Positions 1 through 9,403 of a stretch of DNA of 64,000 nucleotides are shown here, piece by piece. Source of the stretch: Actinacidiphila cocklensis (GTDB lineage: Bacteria; Actinomycetota; Actinomycetes; Streptomycetales; Streptomycetaceae); assembly GCF_907177275.1 (NCBI RefSeq), contig NZ_CAJSLV010000043.1, positions 124,001 through 188,000 on the forward strand, written 5' to 3'. The notes beneath the pieces are model-generated. The model saw only the letters and a list, made by a program, of their open reading frames with translations, made no database searches and had not been told where the DNA came from. A program made the position numbers and the translations under genes. Position 1 is the first letter of the stretch, and every line of letters begins with the position of its first letter.

Positions 1-32
1 GACAGACACCCTGCGAACCGGGAAAGGCTGGT

Positions 33-314
33 ATGAACCGCACATTGTACTGGCGCCCAGGGGCCGTCCAGCCACAGTACGAGTTGTCGGGCGACCTCAA
101 ACGCGCAATCGCCCACCGCTACTGGGGCCATGACGGCGGCGCACGGGACGGTGATCAGTGTCCTCTCACCGAAGAGGACATCCCCTACCTCGAGGACCTG
201 GCGGAGAAGGGTGTCGACGGTGCCGCCGCCCTGAGCGCCGCGATCCGTGAGCACGACAACCGCGTCGTGGTGTGGATCACCGGCCCCGCAGACCCGCCGC
301 GCAAGAGGTCCTGA
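33..314 (+). CDS. small hypothetical protein (93 aa)
   Basis: Acidic 93-residue protein of unknown function. The ATG is preceded by GGAAAGG five bases upstream, a good ribosome binding site, and codon use has the high third-position GC of real genes here. There is no signal peptide, membrane segment or recognised motif. A charged middle part (TEEDIPYLEDLAEKG) looks helical. It stands alone at the window edge, so any operon partner would lie to the left. The family is not recognised. Confidence 0.6.
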   Translation: MNRTLYWRPGAVQPQYELSGDLKRAIAHRYWGHDGGARDGDQCPLTEEDIPYLEDLAEKGVDGAAALSAAIREHDNRVVVWITGPADPPRKRS

Positions 315-537
315 TCACAGACCGCCCGGATGGTCAGGTCGCAGGCGAAGTGCCAGGCGTCCTCCCCCGCGAGGGACCGATCGCGAGAGCGCAGCACCAT
401 CAAGGCAGCGTCCCAGATGCTCTTCGGACTCTGCCCGGGAGGAAGAGCTTGCAGGTCACGCCCAGAATCGTGTTTCCGAGCGGAACAGCGTACCGCTCGC
501 CCTTCCCCGCATCACGACAGCGCCCAGCTGCACCAGG
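315..537. other. gene-free stretch with mobile-element debris
   Basis: No intact gene. On the minus strand about 185-403 there is an open frame with protein-like composition (SRDRSLAGEDAWHFACDLT) that could be a gene fragment, but I cannot name it. Positions 451-481 hold one copy of a 31-nt sequence whose inverted copy lies at 9404-9434 next to a transposase relic, so this stretch is probably an old insertion-sequence edge. Confidence 0.4.
451..481 (+). repeat. left copy of 31-nt inverted repeat flanking the protease island
   Basis: This 31-nt stretch starts GCAGGTCACGCCC and ends GTTTCCGAGC. It matches the reverse complement of 9404-9434 at 29 of 31 positions by hand alignment. The right copy lies just upstream of a deleted integrase-type transposase, so both copies probably derive from the same insertion-sequence family. 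Together they bracket the two secreted-protease genes and their regulator. Confidence 0.6.
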
Positions 538-573
538 GGCCCGGCAGCACCCGCTCAGGGGTGCTGCCGGGCC
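538..573 (-). terminator. strong hairpin downstream of the serine protease gene
   Basis: A perfect 15-bp GC-rich stem (538-552 with 559-573) closes a 6-nt loop. It lies 17 bases beyond the stop codon of the minus-strand protease gene. There is no clear U tract, as is common in Streptomyces. Confidence 0.8.
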
Positions 574-589
574 GATGTCGACCGGGTGC

Positions 590-3500
590 TCAGTAGGAGA
601 ACCGCTCCAGGCCGTTGGCCCACGGGTTGACCAGGTAGGCGGTGCGGGTGGCGGGGTCGAGGAACAGGCCGCGCCGGCTGGTGAAGTCGAAGTTGGACGT
701 GGTGAGAACGGAGTTCACCACGTTGGCGACGGGGTGGCGCCCCAGGACCTTTCCGGTGTCGGGGTCGATGACGGTGATCTCGCTCAGGGCGTTGTTGTCG
801 CCGGAGGTGCCCACCTCGTACAGGTTGGCGACGACCGCGACATGGTGCTGCGCGTCGAGAGCCGGCCACATCACGCCCCGCGTCCCGAGGTCGTTCGGCG
901 CGGAGGTGTCCAGCGTCCGCTGGTCCGCGGTGCGCCAGTTGCTGGTCGGGAACTCCCCGCTGTTGTAGTCCGGGGTCACCGAGCCGGCGGCCACGTACAC
1001 GCGCTGCCCCTTGCCGTCGGGCAGCAGACCCGCGGTGCAGCCGGGCATGGTCGTGAGCGGCGAGACGGTCCGGGTGTCGGGATCGACCGACACCGCCCAG
1101 TAGGGCACCCGCCCGGAGAGGCAGGGGCCCATCGTCCCGGAGGTGGCGACGAAGAAGGTCCCGGTCGAGGCGTCGACGGACACGTTGCTGAAGCTCCGGC
1201 CCGGGCTGGCCGAGTTGACCGGCAGCGGGGCGGAGACGCTGCCGGTGGCCATGTCGACCGTCCGCAGGGCGGCTTCACCGGTCAGTCCGTTGTAGGTCAT
1301 GACGGCCGCGCGGTGGCGGACAGGGTCCACGACACCGCCCTGGAAGTAGAGCGACGAGGAGCCGTCGGCCGGTGTCAGCGGGGTCGTCCGCACCTCGGCG
1401 CCGGTCCTGGTGTCGCGCAGGTCGAGCAGCGCCGGAGAACTGCTGGCGAACGGTGCGCGGGCGATGAGGGTGTGCCCGCTGGCGGGGTCGGCGCCGACGA
1501 CCTCCTGCATCATCGAGCTGCCGGTGTCCTGCGAGACCGGCACGCCGAGGGTGCCGCTCTTCAGGGAGTACGACTGGGTGGTGGAGCCCTTGAGCACCGT
1601 CCATCCTTCGGCGTCCTGCTCGAAGTCGTCGGTGGCGATCAGCGCCTCTCCCCCGCTGATCTCGAAGTTCTCCAGCGTCCCGGGGACGGTCTCACCGTCG
1701 AGGTACTCCACGAAGGAGGTCGGCGACGCCTGGCCGACGGGCTTGCCGCCGTGCGTGGCGACGACCCGTACCGGGTACTGGAGGCCGGTGGGCAGTCCCA
1801 GCGCCTTGAGGTCGAGCAGCGTGGTGCCCTTCACCGACGGCAGCGCGCGGAACAGCGTCGAGGCGTGGTCGACACCGTTGTCGTCGCGGCCGCTGCCGTT
1901 CTGGTTGGTGGTGGTGTTGAGCGCTCCGTACAGGGTCGGCGCGGGGGTGAGGAATTCGACGGCCGCGCCGTCCGCCCCGGCCACGCCCTTGGCGTCCCAG
2001 GAGATCTTCAGCCCGGAGGAGGCATAGGTCAGGCTCACGGAGTGCCCGGTGACGCCGCCGGCGGCGGCCAGCATCGGTGCCTGCGGCCGCTGGTCGGCGC
2101 CGGGGCCGATGCGCAGCGCCCGGAAGTCCCCGAGGAGCTGGCCGCCGCCCAGAGTGATGCCGACGCCGTAGAGTCCGGTTCCGCCGGCCTGGAAGGCCGC
2201 GGCCGGGATGGTCACCGACCCCTTGGTGGCGGACAGCGGGGTGCTCCACTGGGCGCGCCACTTGTCCATGGTGGTGAAGGGCGTCCAGTGCCCGACCGAG
2301 GAAAGGACCAGCGCCGGGTCGATGGCGTTGCGCAGCCCGGTGAGGTCGTAGTGCACGGTGACGGGCTTGCCGAGCGGGCTCGAACCGGGCGCGGTCGGCG
2401 CCTGCGGCTGCTCGTAGGTGCCGTCCGTCGCGCCGAGGGTGATCCGGCTGGACGCGGACGCGACGACCTCGGCGCCGTCCAGGGCCTCGAAGGTCACGGT
2501 CAGGTCGCGCGGTTCGGCGGACACCAGCGGCAGGCCCGCGGCGGCCAGCAGTTCACCGGGCAGGACCCGCAGGCTCGGGCCGGCCGAGGGAATCGATCCA
2601 TGGGCGCCGACCTTCAGACGGTACGCCAGGTGCTCGCTGCCGCCCGTCAGGTCGAGGCCGAAGGTGAGCGGGGCCAGGGTGTTCTGGCCGGACGGGGTGT
2701 CCATTGCGTCGAGGGGCCCGGCCAGGTCGATCGCGGCCGGGTCGGTGGCCTCGACGAAGCTGGTGGTGGGGGTGACGGAGAGCAGCTGTCGCTGAGCGAC
2801 CGAGAGGCGCACCGCGGACGGGGTGAGGCGGTGGCGCTGGGCGAGCACCTTCTCCACGGCGGCGGTCACGTCCAGCTGTGGACCCATGCGCAGCGGCTGG
2901 TCGGTCTGCGGCGGTTGGGCGATCGGTCGTCCGGTCGCGACCAGCAGGTCCCGGACCTGGCCGGGGGTCAGCTTGCTGCCGGTGCCCTTGGCCGCGGCGA
3001 GGACGTCGGCCGCGGCGGCGGCTATCATCGGGGCCGACGCCGAGGTGCCGCCGTTGAGCACCACGGAGGTCCCGTCCGAGGTGTGGATCAGCGAGGGCAG
3101 GTTGTCGCCGGGCGCGGCCAGGTCCACCCGGGTGCCGAAGCCGGAGGAGTAGCCGGCCGAACCGTTGTAGCGGGTGGTGGGGTAGACCGCGGTACGAACG
3201 TCGCCTGAGGTCAGCGTGTCGTCGACGGTGGTGCCGCCGGCCGCGATCACCCCGGTGTCACGGACCAGCGAGGGGGTGGTGGTGGGGGCGACGTCGTTGA
3301 TGTCGGTCTGCGCCGCCCGGCTGGACGTCCGGTCGGTGGGCGTGCTGCCGCCGTCCGGGCCGACGGACACCGGCAGGCCCAGCCGGGTGCCGTCGTTGGA
3401 GGAGACGACCACGACGACGCCGGAGTCCACGATGGAGGCCAGCGTGTCCCGGATCACCGGGTCGTCCTCCAGCCACCGGGCGGGAAAGCCGATCGAGCCG

Positions 3501-4564
3501 TCGGTGCCGAAGCCGAGGCTGGCGGTGATGACGTCGGGGCGCGGCTTCTGCGCGGCGGCGGCCTTCAGGGCGGCGGCGATGCCGTCGCTCGACGGCTCCT
3601 GGGGGATGACGAGCCGGTACTGCGCGCCGGGCGCGATGCCGAGCAGGTCGGTGGCGCCGCTGCCGGTGTTCTCGGGTCGCTGCCGGTCGTGCGGCAGCGG
3701 GGACATCATCGAGAAGTCGAGCAGCACCTCGGCGAGGTTGGGGTCCTGGCCCTCGGTCGATCCGGTCGGATCGAGCCGGCCCTTGTTGTCGCTGGTGTAG
3801 GTGGGGATCAGCGGCAGGGAGGGGTAGTCGAGATAGCGCTGCCCGTCCTTGACGACGGTGGTGGGGCCGTACGCCTGGACGTACGAGTCGCCGTTGTCGG
3901 CCATCGACTGGTCGGTGAGGTCGCCGAGCGACACGTTGGTGACGATCTGTCCGGCGCCGGGCAGCGCGTGCAGGTAGGTCGCGGAGTCTTCAAAGGCGCC
4001 GGCCGCGTCGACCCCGCCGGCGTTCAGATAGGACTGGAAGGATGTGGTCAGGCCCGCGTTGGAGGGGAGTCCGACGGCGGCGGCCGGGGTCGCGGCGAGG
4101 GACCTGCGATCGGAGGCGGCGCCGCCGACCGCCTCGCGGATGGCGGCGGGGAGCGGGACGGGACCCGAGTTCATGGTCTGCGGGCGGACGGCGGAGCGGG
4201 CTCCGCCGGTGTCGCCAGCTACCTGGTAGGGCGTCAGGCCTGCGGCGTTTACGCGGCGTTGGAGGAGGTCGGCGGTCGGGGCGAGCGGGGTGCCCAGCCC
4301 GGTACGGCCCTTGGTGGTCGGCACCGGGAACACCCGGGTGCTGCCGTCCTTGCCGGTCAGCGTGCCGGTCCCGCCATCGGACCAGCGCACCACCGAGCCG
4401 TCGGGCAGGGTGACCGTATGCGCCGCGGGGGCCGCACCAGCTGCTGAGGGCGGGGGCTCACCGGTGGAGGCGGGAGTGGCGGCGTGCACCGCCGCGGGGG
4501 TCCCGGCGGCCAGCAGAGCGGCGGCCAGGGTCCCGAGTGCGACCCGTCTGAAGCGTACGGACAT
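590..4564 (-). CDS. large secreted subtilisin/sedolisin-clan serine protease (1324 aa)
   Basis: Predicted secreted serine endopeptidase of clan SB. Residues 1-29 form a Sec signal peptide (RFRR, hydrophobic stretch, AVHAA). The nucleophile is Ser508 in GGTSASAP. Upstream, EVLLD (Glu279, Asp283) followed by GIAPGAQYRL resembles the Glu-x3-Asp pair and APGA strand of S53 sedolisins. The oxyanion position reads SSNDG (Asn390), as in S8 subtilisins rather than the Asp of S53. No classical subtilisin D-T-G or H-G-T-H motif is visible. Beyond about residue 570 lie roughly 750 residues of beta-rich domains, ending in a propeller-like part. The start ATG has GGAGG seven bases upstream. A TrmB/LuxR-type regulator is transcribed divergently and a strong hairpin follows the stop. 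Family-level assignment between S8 and S53 is uncertain; secreted serine protease is fairly sure. Confidence 0.85.
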   Translation of the reverse strand: MSVRFRRVALGTLAAALLAAGTPAAVHAATPASTGEPPPSAAGAAPAAHTVTLPDGSVVRWSDGGTGTLTGKDGSTRVFPVPTTKGRTGLGTPLAPTADLLQRRVNAAGLTPYQVAGDTGGARSAVRPQTMNSGPVPLPAAIREAVGGAASDRRSLAATPAAAVGLPSNAGLTTSFQSYLNAGGVDAAGAFEDSATYLHALPGAGQIVTNVSLGDLTDQSMADNGDSYVQAYGPTTVVKDGQRYLDYPSLPLIPTYTSDNKGRLDPTGSTEGQDPNLAEVLLDFSMMSPLPHDRQRPENTGSGATDLLGIAPGAQYRLVIPQEPSSDGIAAALKAAAAQKPRPDVITASLGFGTDGSIGFPARWLEDDPVIRDTLASIVDSGVVVVVSSNDGTRLGLPVSVGPDGGSTPTDRTSSRAAQTDINDVAPTTTPSLVRDTGVIAAGGTTVDDTLTSGDVRTAVYPTTRYNGSAGYSSGFGTRVDLAAPGDNLPSLIHTSDGTSVVLNGGTSASAPMIAAAAADVLAAAKGTGSKLTPGQVRDLLVATGRPIAQPPQTDQPLRMGPQLDVTAAVEKVLAQRHRLTPSAVRLSVAQRQLLSVTPTTSFVEATDPAAIDLAGPLDAMDTPSGQNTLAPLTFGLDLTGGSEHLAYRLKVGAHGSIPSAGPSLRVLPGELLAAAGLPLVSAEPRDLTVTFEALDGAEVVASASSRITLGATDGTYEQPQAPTAPGSSPLGKPVTVHYDLTGLRNAIDPALVLSSVGHWTPFTTMDKWRAQWSTPLSATKGSVTIPAAAFQAGGTGLYGVGITLGGGQLLGDFRALRIGPGADQRPQAPMLAAAGGVTGHSVSLTYASSGLKISWDAKGVAGADGAAVEFLTPAPTLYGALNTTTNQNGSGRDDNGVDHASTLFRALPSVKGTTLLDLKALGLPTGLQYPVRVVATHGGKPVGQASPTSFVEYLDGETVPGTLENFEISGGEALIATDDFEQDAEGWTVLKGSTTQSYSLKSGTLGVPVSQDTGSSMMQEVVGADPASGHTLIARAPFASSSPALLDLRDTRTGAEVRTTPLTPADGSSSLYFQGGVVDPVRHRAAVMTYNGLTGEAALRTVDMATGSVSAPLPVNSASPGRSFSNVSVDASTGTFFVATSGTMGPCLSGRVPYWAVSVDPDTRTVSPLTTMPGCTAGLLPDGKGQRVYVAAGSVTPDYNSGEFPTSNWRTADQRTLDTSAPNDLGTRGVMWPALDAQHHVAVVANLYEVGTSGDNNALSEITVIDPDTGKVLGRHPVANVVNSVLTTSNFDFTSRRGLFLDPATRTAYLVNPWANGLERFSY

Positions 4565-4585
4565 GCGACGTCCTCCGATGATTCA

Positions 4586-4609
4586 GAGAAGTAAATATTT
4601 GTCCTTCTC
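4586..4609. promoter_or_regulatory. candidate operator in the protease/regulator divergent region
   Basis: GAGAAG (4586-4591) and CTTCTC (4604-4609) form an inverted repeat separated by the AT-rich sequence TAAATATTTGTC, unusual for this GC-rich window. It lies in the 5-prime leader of the serine protease gene and in the shared region with the divergent regulator, so it could bind that regulator or act in the mRNA leader. Only the symmetry and base composition support it. Confidence 0.3.
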
Positions 4610-4762
4610 AGTGATCGCGGCTCCGACTCACCTTGACGGTGCAGCGTCACGCTGGACAAGATCCTTTGATTGCGGGTACGCGCAGTTGCCCACATGAGCG
4701 CCGGTCCGTTGGTGACGGGCCGGGTACGGTCACTGCGCGCTCTCGACCCGCAGGAGCTGCCG

Positions 4763-5956
4763 ATGGACACCTCCGCGGACGACCCGTGGACGGGGGCGGG
4801 ACCGGAATCCCCGGCGGGGACCGGCCGTGACCTGGGAGCGGAGTCCGGCCGTGACCCGGGAGCCGGGACGGGACCGGGCCCGTGGGCCGGCGCCGGGCTG
4901 GACCCGCTGGCCGGGCGGATACTCGATCACCTGGTCCACCATCCCGTCTCGGGCACCGCAGCCGTCGCGGCGGCCGTCGCCGCACCTGCCGCCGCGGTCG
5001 GACGGGCACTGCGGTCCCTGGAAGCCGAACGCCTCGTCATCCGTGCCCCCGGGCGCCCGACCCGCTGGAGCGTCGGGCCGCCGCGCGTGTCCCTCGGCTC
5101 GCTGCTGGCCCGCCGACGGCAGGAACTCGCCCTGGCGGAAGAGCACATGGAACAGCTCGACGAGGTGTACCGGGCCTTGGCGCACCCGCGGGCGACACCG
5201 CGTCCCGTCGAGGTCCTGGAGGACGAGGGCGAGGTCGCCGCCTGCTACCTGCACCTCCTCACAACCAGCCGCCACGAGGTACTGCACCTGGCGAAACCGC
5301 CCTACGTGACCGCCACCCCCGACGGACCCGGACCGCGCCAGCGGCCTGCTTCCGTCACGGCCCGCGACGGCGTACAGCTGCGGTCCGTCTACGACAGCGA
5401 GGGGCTCACCGACCCGGTGTCCCTGGAGACCGCGGTCCGCGGCACATCGCTGCTCCGCGGGGACCTGCGGATCAGCTCCGGACTCCCCGTCAAACTGGCG
5501 CTCTTCGACCGGACCGCGGCTCTCCTGCCGCTACGCGGCGACCGGCCCGGGCTGGGCTCGCTGCTGGTGCACTCCCCGGCCCTGCTCGACGTGCTCGCCG
5601 CCTTCTTCGAGAGCATCTGGGAACGCGCAGTCCCCATGTCGCTGGAGACCCTGCGGGACTGGCGCGTTCCCTACCAGGCCCCCCTCGGCGGGGAACCCGA
5701 CGCGCGGACCCGGGAGATCCTGCACCTGATGGCCACCGGGCTGAAGGACGAGGCCATCGCCCGGGTGCTGGGGGTGAGCAGGCGGACCGTCCAGAAGCAC
5801 GTCAGCGAGGCCGTCCAGACGCTCGGGGCCAGGACGCGCTTCCAAGTGGCCCTGCTCGCGGCGGAACGCGGCTGGCTGACCGGCTTCGCGGCGAGCCGCG
5901 GGGGGCCGCCGGTGGGCGGCGGGGACGGCGGGGACGGCGGGGACCACGACCGCTGA
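4763..5956 (+). CDS. TrmB-like/LuxR-type transcriptional regulator
   Basis: Predicted DNA-binding regulator of 397 residues. After a Gly/Pro/Asp-rich N-terminus, residues about 45-100 form a winged-helix domain of TrmB type. A sensor-like middle part follows, and the C-terminus (about 315-370) is a LuxR-type helix-turn-helix (LMATGLKDEAIARVLGVS, then RTVQKHV). This architecture is widespread in Streptomyces. ATG 4763 is preferred over the in-frame ATG at 4670 because AGGAG sits six bases before it. It is divergent from the large serine protease and convergent with the M4 protease, and probably regulates one or both; no ligand can be deduced. The last residues are a Gly/Asp repeat. A relic of a paralogue is present at 26753-26975. 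Confidence 0.85.
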   Translation: MDTSADDPWTGAGPESPAGTGRDLGAESGRDPGAGTGPGPWAGAGLDPLAGRILDHLVHHPVSGTAAVAAAVAAPAAAVGRALRSLEAERLVIRAPGRPTRWSVGPPRVSLGSLLARRRQELALAEEHMEQLDEVYRALAHPRATPRPVEVLEDEGEVAACYLHLLTTSRHEVLHLAKPPYVTATPDGPGPRQRPASVTARDGVQLRSVYDSEGLTDPVSLETAVRGTSLLRGDLRISSGLPVKLALFDRTAALLPLRGDRPGLGSLLVHSPALLDVLAAFFESIWERAVPMSLETLRDWRVPYQAPLGGEPDARTREILHLMATGLKDEAIARVLGVSRRTVQKHVSEAVQTLGARTRFQVALLAAERGWLTGFAASRGGPPVGGGDGGDGGDHDR

Positions 5957-6110
5957 GAGCGCGGAGAGCCCGAAACCGAACCCGAAACCGCCGGTGGATG
6001 TCGCCACGATGATCTGCCTGTTCAGCGACTCGCGATTACGGAGTGAAGCCGTCGAGGCCGAACGGCCGGCGCGGTGTGCGGACAGCGGCGTACCGCGCAG
6101 GAAACGGAAC

Positions 6111-6147
6111 GGCAGGGTCCGCCCCTCTGAAGGGGGCGGACCCTGCC
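6111..6147. terminator. bidirectional hairpin between convergent genes
   Basis: A perfect 15-bp stem (6111-6125 with 6133-6147) closes a 7-nt loop. It lies between the ends of the plus-strand regulator (5956) and the minus-strand metalloprotease (6207), so it can serve both. Confidence 0.85.
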
Positions 6148-6206
6148 TCATGGGTACCGGCCGGCTGTCCTCGCGCAGAATCGCGGGACCCGCGGTCGCG
6201 GAGCGC

Positions 6207-9125
6207 TCAGGCGCAGGTGCCCGCCGGGCGGTCCCGGGTCACCAGGTCGGTGTCCGTGGTCGTGGTGTCCATCCACAGGACCCGGCTGCCGGTATCGGCC
6301 GCGGCGTTCGACTGCTGGCCGACACTGCAGGAGACACGGCCGAGCGGCGCTCCCTGCGGCGTGAACTGGTACAGCTTCGCCAGGGTGTCGTTGTAGTTGT
6401 CGAACACCTGGGAGAACGAGGGGTACACGGTCAGCGTGACCTCTGTGTCCGTAGCGGCCAGACCGTAGGCGCGGACCGGGTTCGGGCCCTTCTCCGGGAT
6501 GAGGTCGGTGACGTGGGAGCCGTCGAAGTCCGCCCGGCGCAAGGTGGTGAAGTCGTCGTCGGTGTAGTCGGTGTCGATCAGCCAGTACACGCCGGTTGAA
6601 GTGGCCACCGGTGTGCTGATCCACTCCGGCGAGGAAGGCGCACCCAGGTCCGTGGTCGTGCCGCTCGCGATGTCGTATACCTCGACGACGGCGCCGTACT
6701 GCCCGTCGAAGAGTCCTTGGTGCACGTAGGCGATGCGCCCGTCCTTCAGGGCCGGCATGAGGGCCTCGTTGTAGTCACGGCCGAGCGGGACCACCTGCGG
6801 GGTGGCGCCGCCGGCCTTCAGGTACAGGACCTGCTGCAGTCCGGTCTGCGCGTTCCGCCGGGACCACGCGACCGTGTCACCCTCGACGCTGAGGCCGGTG
6901 ACCTCCGTGGCGGTGCTGTAGAGCGTCGTAGGAGCCCCTCCGCTGACAGGTGCGGAGAGGATGTCGTACGTGTGCGAGTACGGGTCGTCCGGCGAGGGCG
7001 TGTCGACGGCAACCCACACCACGCGCTTGCCGTCGGTGACCGCGCTCATGTGGGTCCGGCCGTCGTTCGGGGAGACCTGCCGTGGCTTGACCTTGCCATC
7101 GACGCGGCCGACCCACACGGAGTACGGGGCGGTGCTGTCGGCGCTGGACTTGGGAACCGTCCACCAGCCGCCGCCGGTGCTGGGGGCGTTGCCGGTGCCG
7201 ACGAACTGCGGCAAGGTCCCGAGCCGGCCGAGCAGCACCTTGCTGTCCACACCCAGACCCTTCTCCCAGCCCGGCACGATGCCGTGGGCTGCGAAAGCCC
7301 CCTTCACCGCGGCCAACCGGCTGCCGCGCACGCCCAGGGACTTCGCCGCCGCGATGACCGCGTCGCGGCCCTCGTCGAAGCCGTCCAGAGGGGTGATGTA
7401 GGAGGTCAGCGCCCGGTAGACGATCTGGTCGGCCGACTTGCCGCCGAGGCTCTCGCGGATGTCCCACAACGCGCCACTGAAGATTGTGGAGTTGAGATGC
7501 ACGCCACCGTTGTCGTAGGACGACCCGAGGGGCATGCCGACAAGTTTCTTCATCGTGGCACCGTCGTTGAGGTCCCGGAAAGCGCAGTCCTTGGGTGCCA
7601 GGGTGCGGCACAGGTCGCCGCCGATGAGTCCGGCGTTCGGATCGGTCATCGGCGTGTGGTTGACGGTGATGTCGATGGCGTTGCCGAAATAGTCGGCCAG
7701 GGCCTCGTTCATGGCGCCCGACTGGCCCGCGTAGACAAGGTTCGCGGTGTTCTGGACCACGCCGTGGGTCATCTCGTGGCCCACCACGTCGAGGTCGGAG
7801 GCCAGTGAGCGGTACTCGGAGTCACCCGTGCCGTACACCATCTTGGTGCCGTCCCAGAAGGCGTTGACGAACGAGTTGCCGTAGTCCGTCACGCCGACCA
7901 GGGAGTTGATCGTCATACCCTGGCCGTCGAGACTGTTGCGGTGGAAGGTGTCGCGATAGAAGTCGTACACCTGCCCGGCCGCCCAGTGCGCGTCGACCGC
8001 ACCGACCGAGGTCAGGTCCGGGCTGAGCTGAGGGGTGGGCGAGGAGTACGGCACGACGCCGTCCGGCCATACGCCTGAGGCATCCTGGTACGACACGCTG
8101 GTGGCGTCCCAGGTCTGGATCACGTTGTGCTGCTTGGTGTCGGCCATGTGCGCGGTGTCCCGCAACAGGTACGCCCCGGTGGAGGCGTCCTTCGTCAGGT
8201 ACAGCGGCACGGTGGAGCCGTTGAGCAGGGTGCCGCTTCCGGTGAATCCCGCCGATCCGGGGTCGGGAGAGGAGACGGACGCGGAGCCGGACGGGGCCAC
8301 TGAGCCGGACCGGCCGGTGGTGGCCGGCTTCGCCGCCGTGCCGCCCGGGTGGGCGCCGGGGGTTTGCCCCGGCGCGGCCAGGGTGGCCAGCCCGCCGGAC
8401 TCGAACAGCGCCATCCCGGTCGCGGCGTCGACATACACCTCCTGCAGCACCGGCGCGCCCGTCATCGGGTCGGATCCGCTCACGGTGACATGACGGGCCA
8501 GGACACCGTTGTCGGTGGGCAGGATGGTCAGCCCGCGGTCGGTGCCCGACAGGGTGTCGCCGTTCTTCGCGTGGCTGGGGACGTAGCCGCCCCTGGCCAG
8601 CCCGTCCCGCACATTCCGCACCGCGTCGTCCACGGCGGTCGCGACGGGGAGAGTCGCCTTGCCGGTGTCGACATCGAGACTGGTGAAGTAGGCGCCGGAT
8701 GTGCCGGTGACGGTCCGTTTGCCGTTCTTGTGCGTCATGCGCACCACGTACTGGGCGCCCAGGACCGGCACTCCGTGGTACTTCTGGTCGAGGCGCACCG
8801 TCTCGGCGCCGTCAGGGTCCGAGGTCACGCTGTCCGTGACCAGGTCCCGGTCCGAGGAGGGGATGTGATAACGGTCCTTGTGGCCCGCCAGATTGCTGCG
8901 GGCTGCGGTAGCGGCCGGCACAGAGGCGTCCACCACGTCGGACAGCCCGTCCACCAGGGTGGGAGCCTTGGCCGCCGGTTTCCCGGCTCCACTGCCCGCG
9001 GTCGATGACCCGGCCGCGTACGCCGGAGAGGACACACCGGTCAGTACGGCTATGACGGCGAGCAGGGCTATCGGACCGGGGTGCCCCGATCCCCGAACAA
9101 GTCGATGACGTATGTGTGATGACAT
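6207..9125 (-). CDS. secreted M4-family (thermolysin-like) zinc metalloprotease
   Basis: Secreted neutral metalloendopeptidase, 972 residues from ATG 9125 (GGAGG nine bases upstream; the in-frame TTG at 9131 is too close to that site). The signal peptide is residues 1-37 (ALLAVIAVLTGVSSPAYA). An FTP/PepSY-type propeptide runs to about residue 290, with a low-complexity Ser/Gly/Pro linker at about 235-270. The zinc site is His450-Glu-Met-Thr-His454 with Glu474 in NEALADYFG, the exact 24-residue spacing of thermolysin. The M4 C-lobe motif NGGVHLNST supplies the second catalytic histidine. About 330 residues after the catalytic domain are beta-propeller-like. It is far longer than thermolysin but usual for actinobacterial members. 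It probably works with the neighbouring serine protease in extracellular protein degradation. Confidence 0.95.
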   Translation of the reverse strand: MSSHIRHRLVRGSGHPGPIALLAVIAVLTGVSSPAYAAGSSTAGSGAGKPAAKAPTLVDGLSDVVDASVPAATAARSNLAGHKDRYHIPSSDRDLVTDSVTSDPDGAETVRLDQKYHGVPVLGAQYVVRMTHKNGKRTVTGTSGAYFTSLDVDTGKATLPVATAVDDAVRNVRDGLARGGYVPSHAKNGDTLSGTDRGLTILPTDNGVLARHVTVSGSDPMTGAPVLQEVYVDAATGMALFESGGLATLAAPGQTPGAHPGGTAAKPATTGRSGSVAPSGSASVSSPDPGSAGFTGSGTLLNGSTVPLYLTKDASTGAYLLRDTAHMADTKQHNVIQTWDATSVSYQDASGVWPDGVVPYSSPTPQLSPDLTSVGAVDAHWAAGQVYDFYRDTFHRNSLDGQGMTINSLVGVTDYGNSFVNAFWDGTKMVYGTGDSEYRSLASDLDVVGHEMTHGVVQNTANLVYAGQSGAMNEALADYFGNAIDITVNHTPMTDPNAGLIGGDLCRTLAPKDCAFRDLNDGATMKKLVGMPLGSSYDNGGVHLNSTIFSGALWDIRESLGGKSADQIVYRALTSYITPLDGFDEGRDAVIAAAKSLGVRGSRLAAVKGAFAAHGIVPGWEKGLGVDSKVLLGRLGTLPQFVGTGNAPSTGGGWWTVPKSSADSTAPYSVWVGRVDGKVKPRQVSPNDGRTHMSAVTDGKRVVWVAVDTPSPDDPYSHTYDILSAPVSGGAPTTLYSTATEVTGLSVEGDTVAWSRRNAQTGLQQVLYLKAGGATPQVVPLGRDYNEALMPALKDGRIAYVHQGLFDGQYGAVVEVYDIASGTTTDLGAPSSPEWISTPVATSTGVYWLIDTDYTDDDFTTLRRADFDGSHVTDLIPEKGPNPVRAYGLAATDTEVTLTVYPSFSQVFDNYNDTLAKLYQFTPQGAPLGRVSCSVGQQSNAAADTGSRVLWMDTTTTDTDLVTRDRPAGTCA

Positions 9126-9403
9126 GGACAAGTGCCTCCGACGGCCCGGCGCAGCCCGGGGCTTGGTAAAGGAACGTCAACTGTGCGGCTCACAGGCACG
9201 CCTGTGGCTCGTCCTGAACCTTCGCTGGCGCACGCACGCCATCACAAGAGAAGTCCTAGGGGAGTACGCGCAGTTGCGCAGGTGCGAACCCCGCGGGCTC
9301 GATCCGGACGCGCTGGGGAGCACGGTCGGCGCGGGCGTAGCCGTCGCCGAGGCAATCGAGAACACTCCCCGATGAGATCCTCGGGCTGCGGAGAGCCAAT
9401 CCG

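Noticed and set aside
272..3208. 978-codon plus-strand open frame opposite the serine protease
   Set aside because: It is the antisense shadow of the protease gene: Gly/Arg/Val-rich, no ribosome binding site, no protein-like segments.
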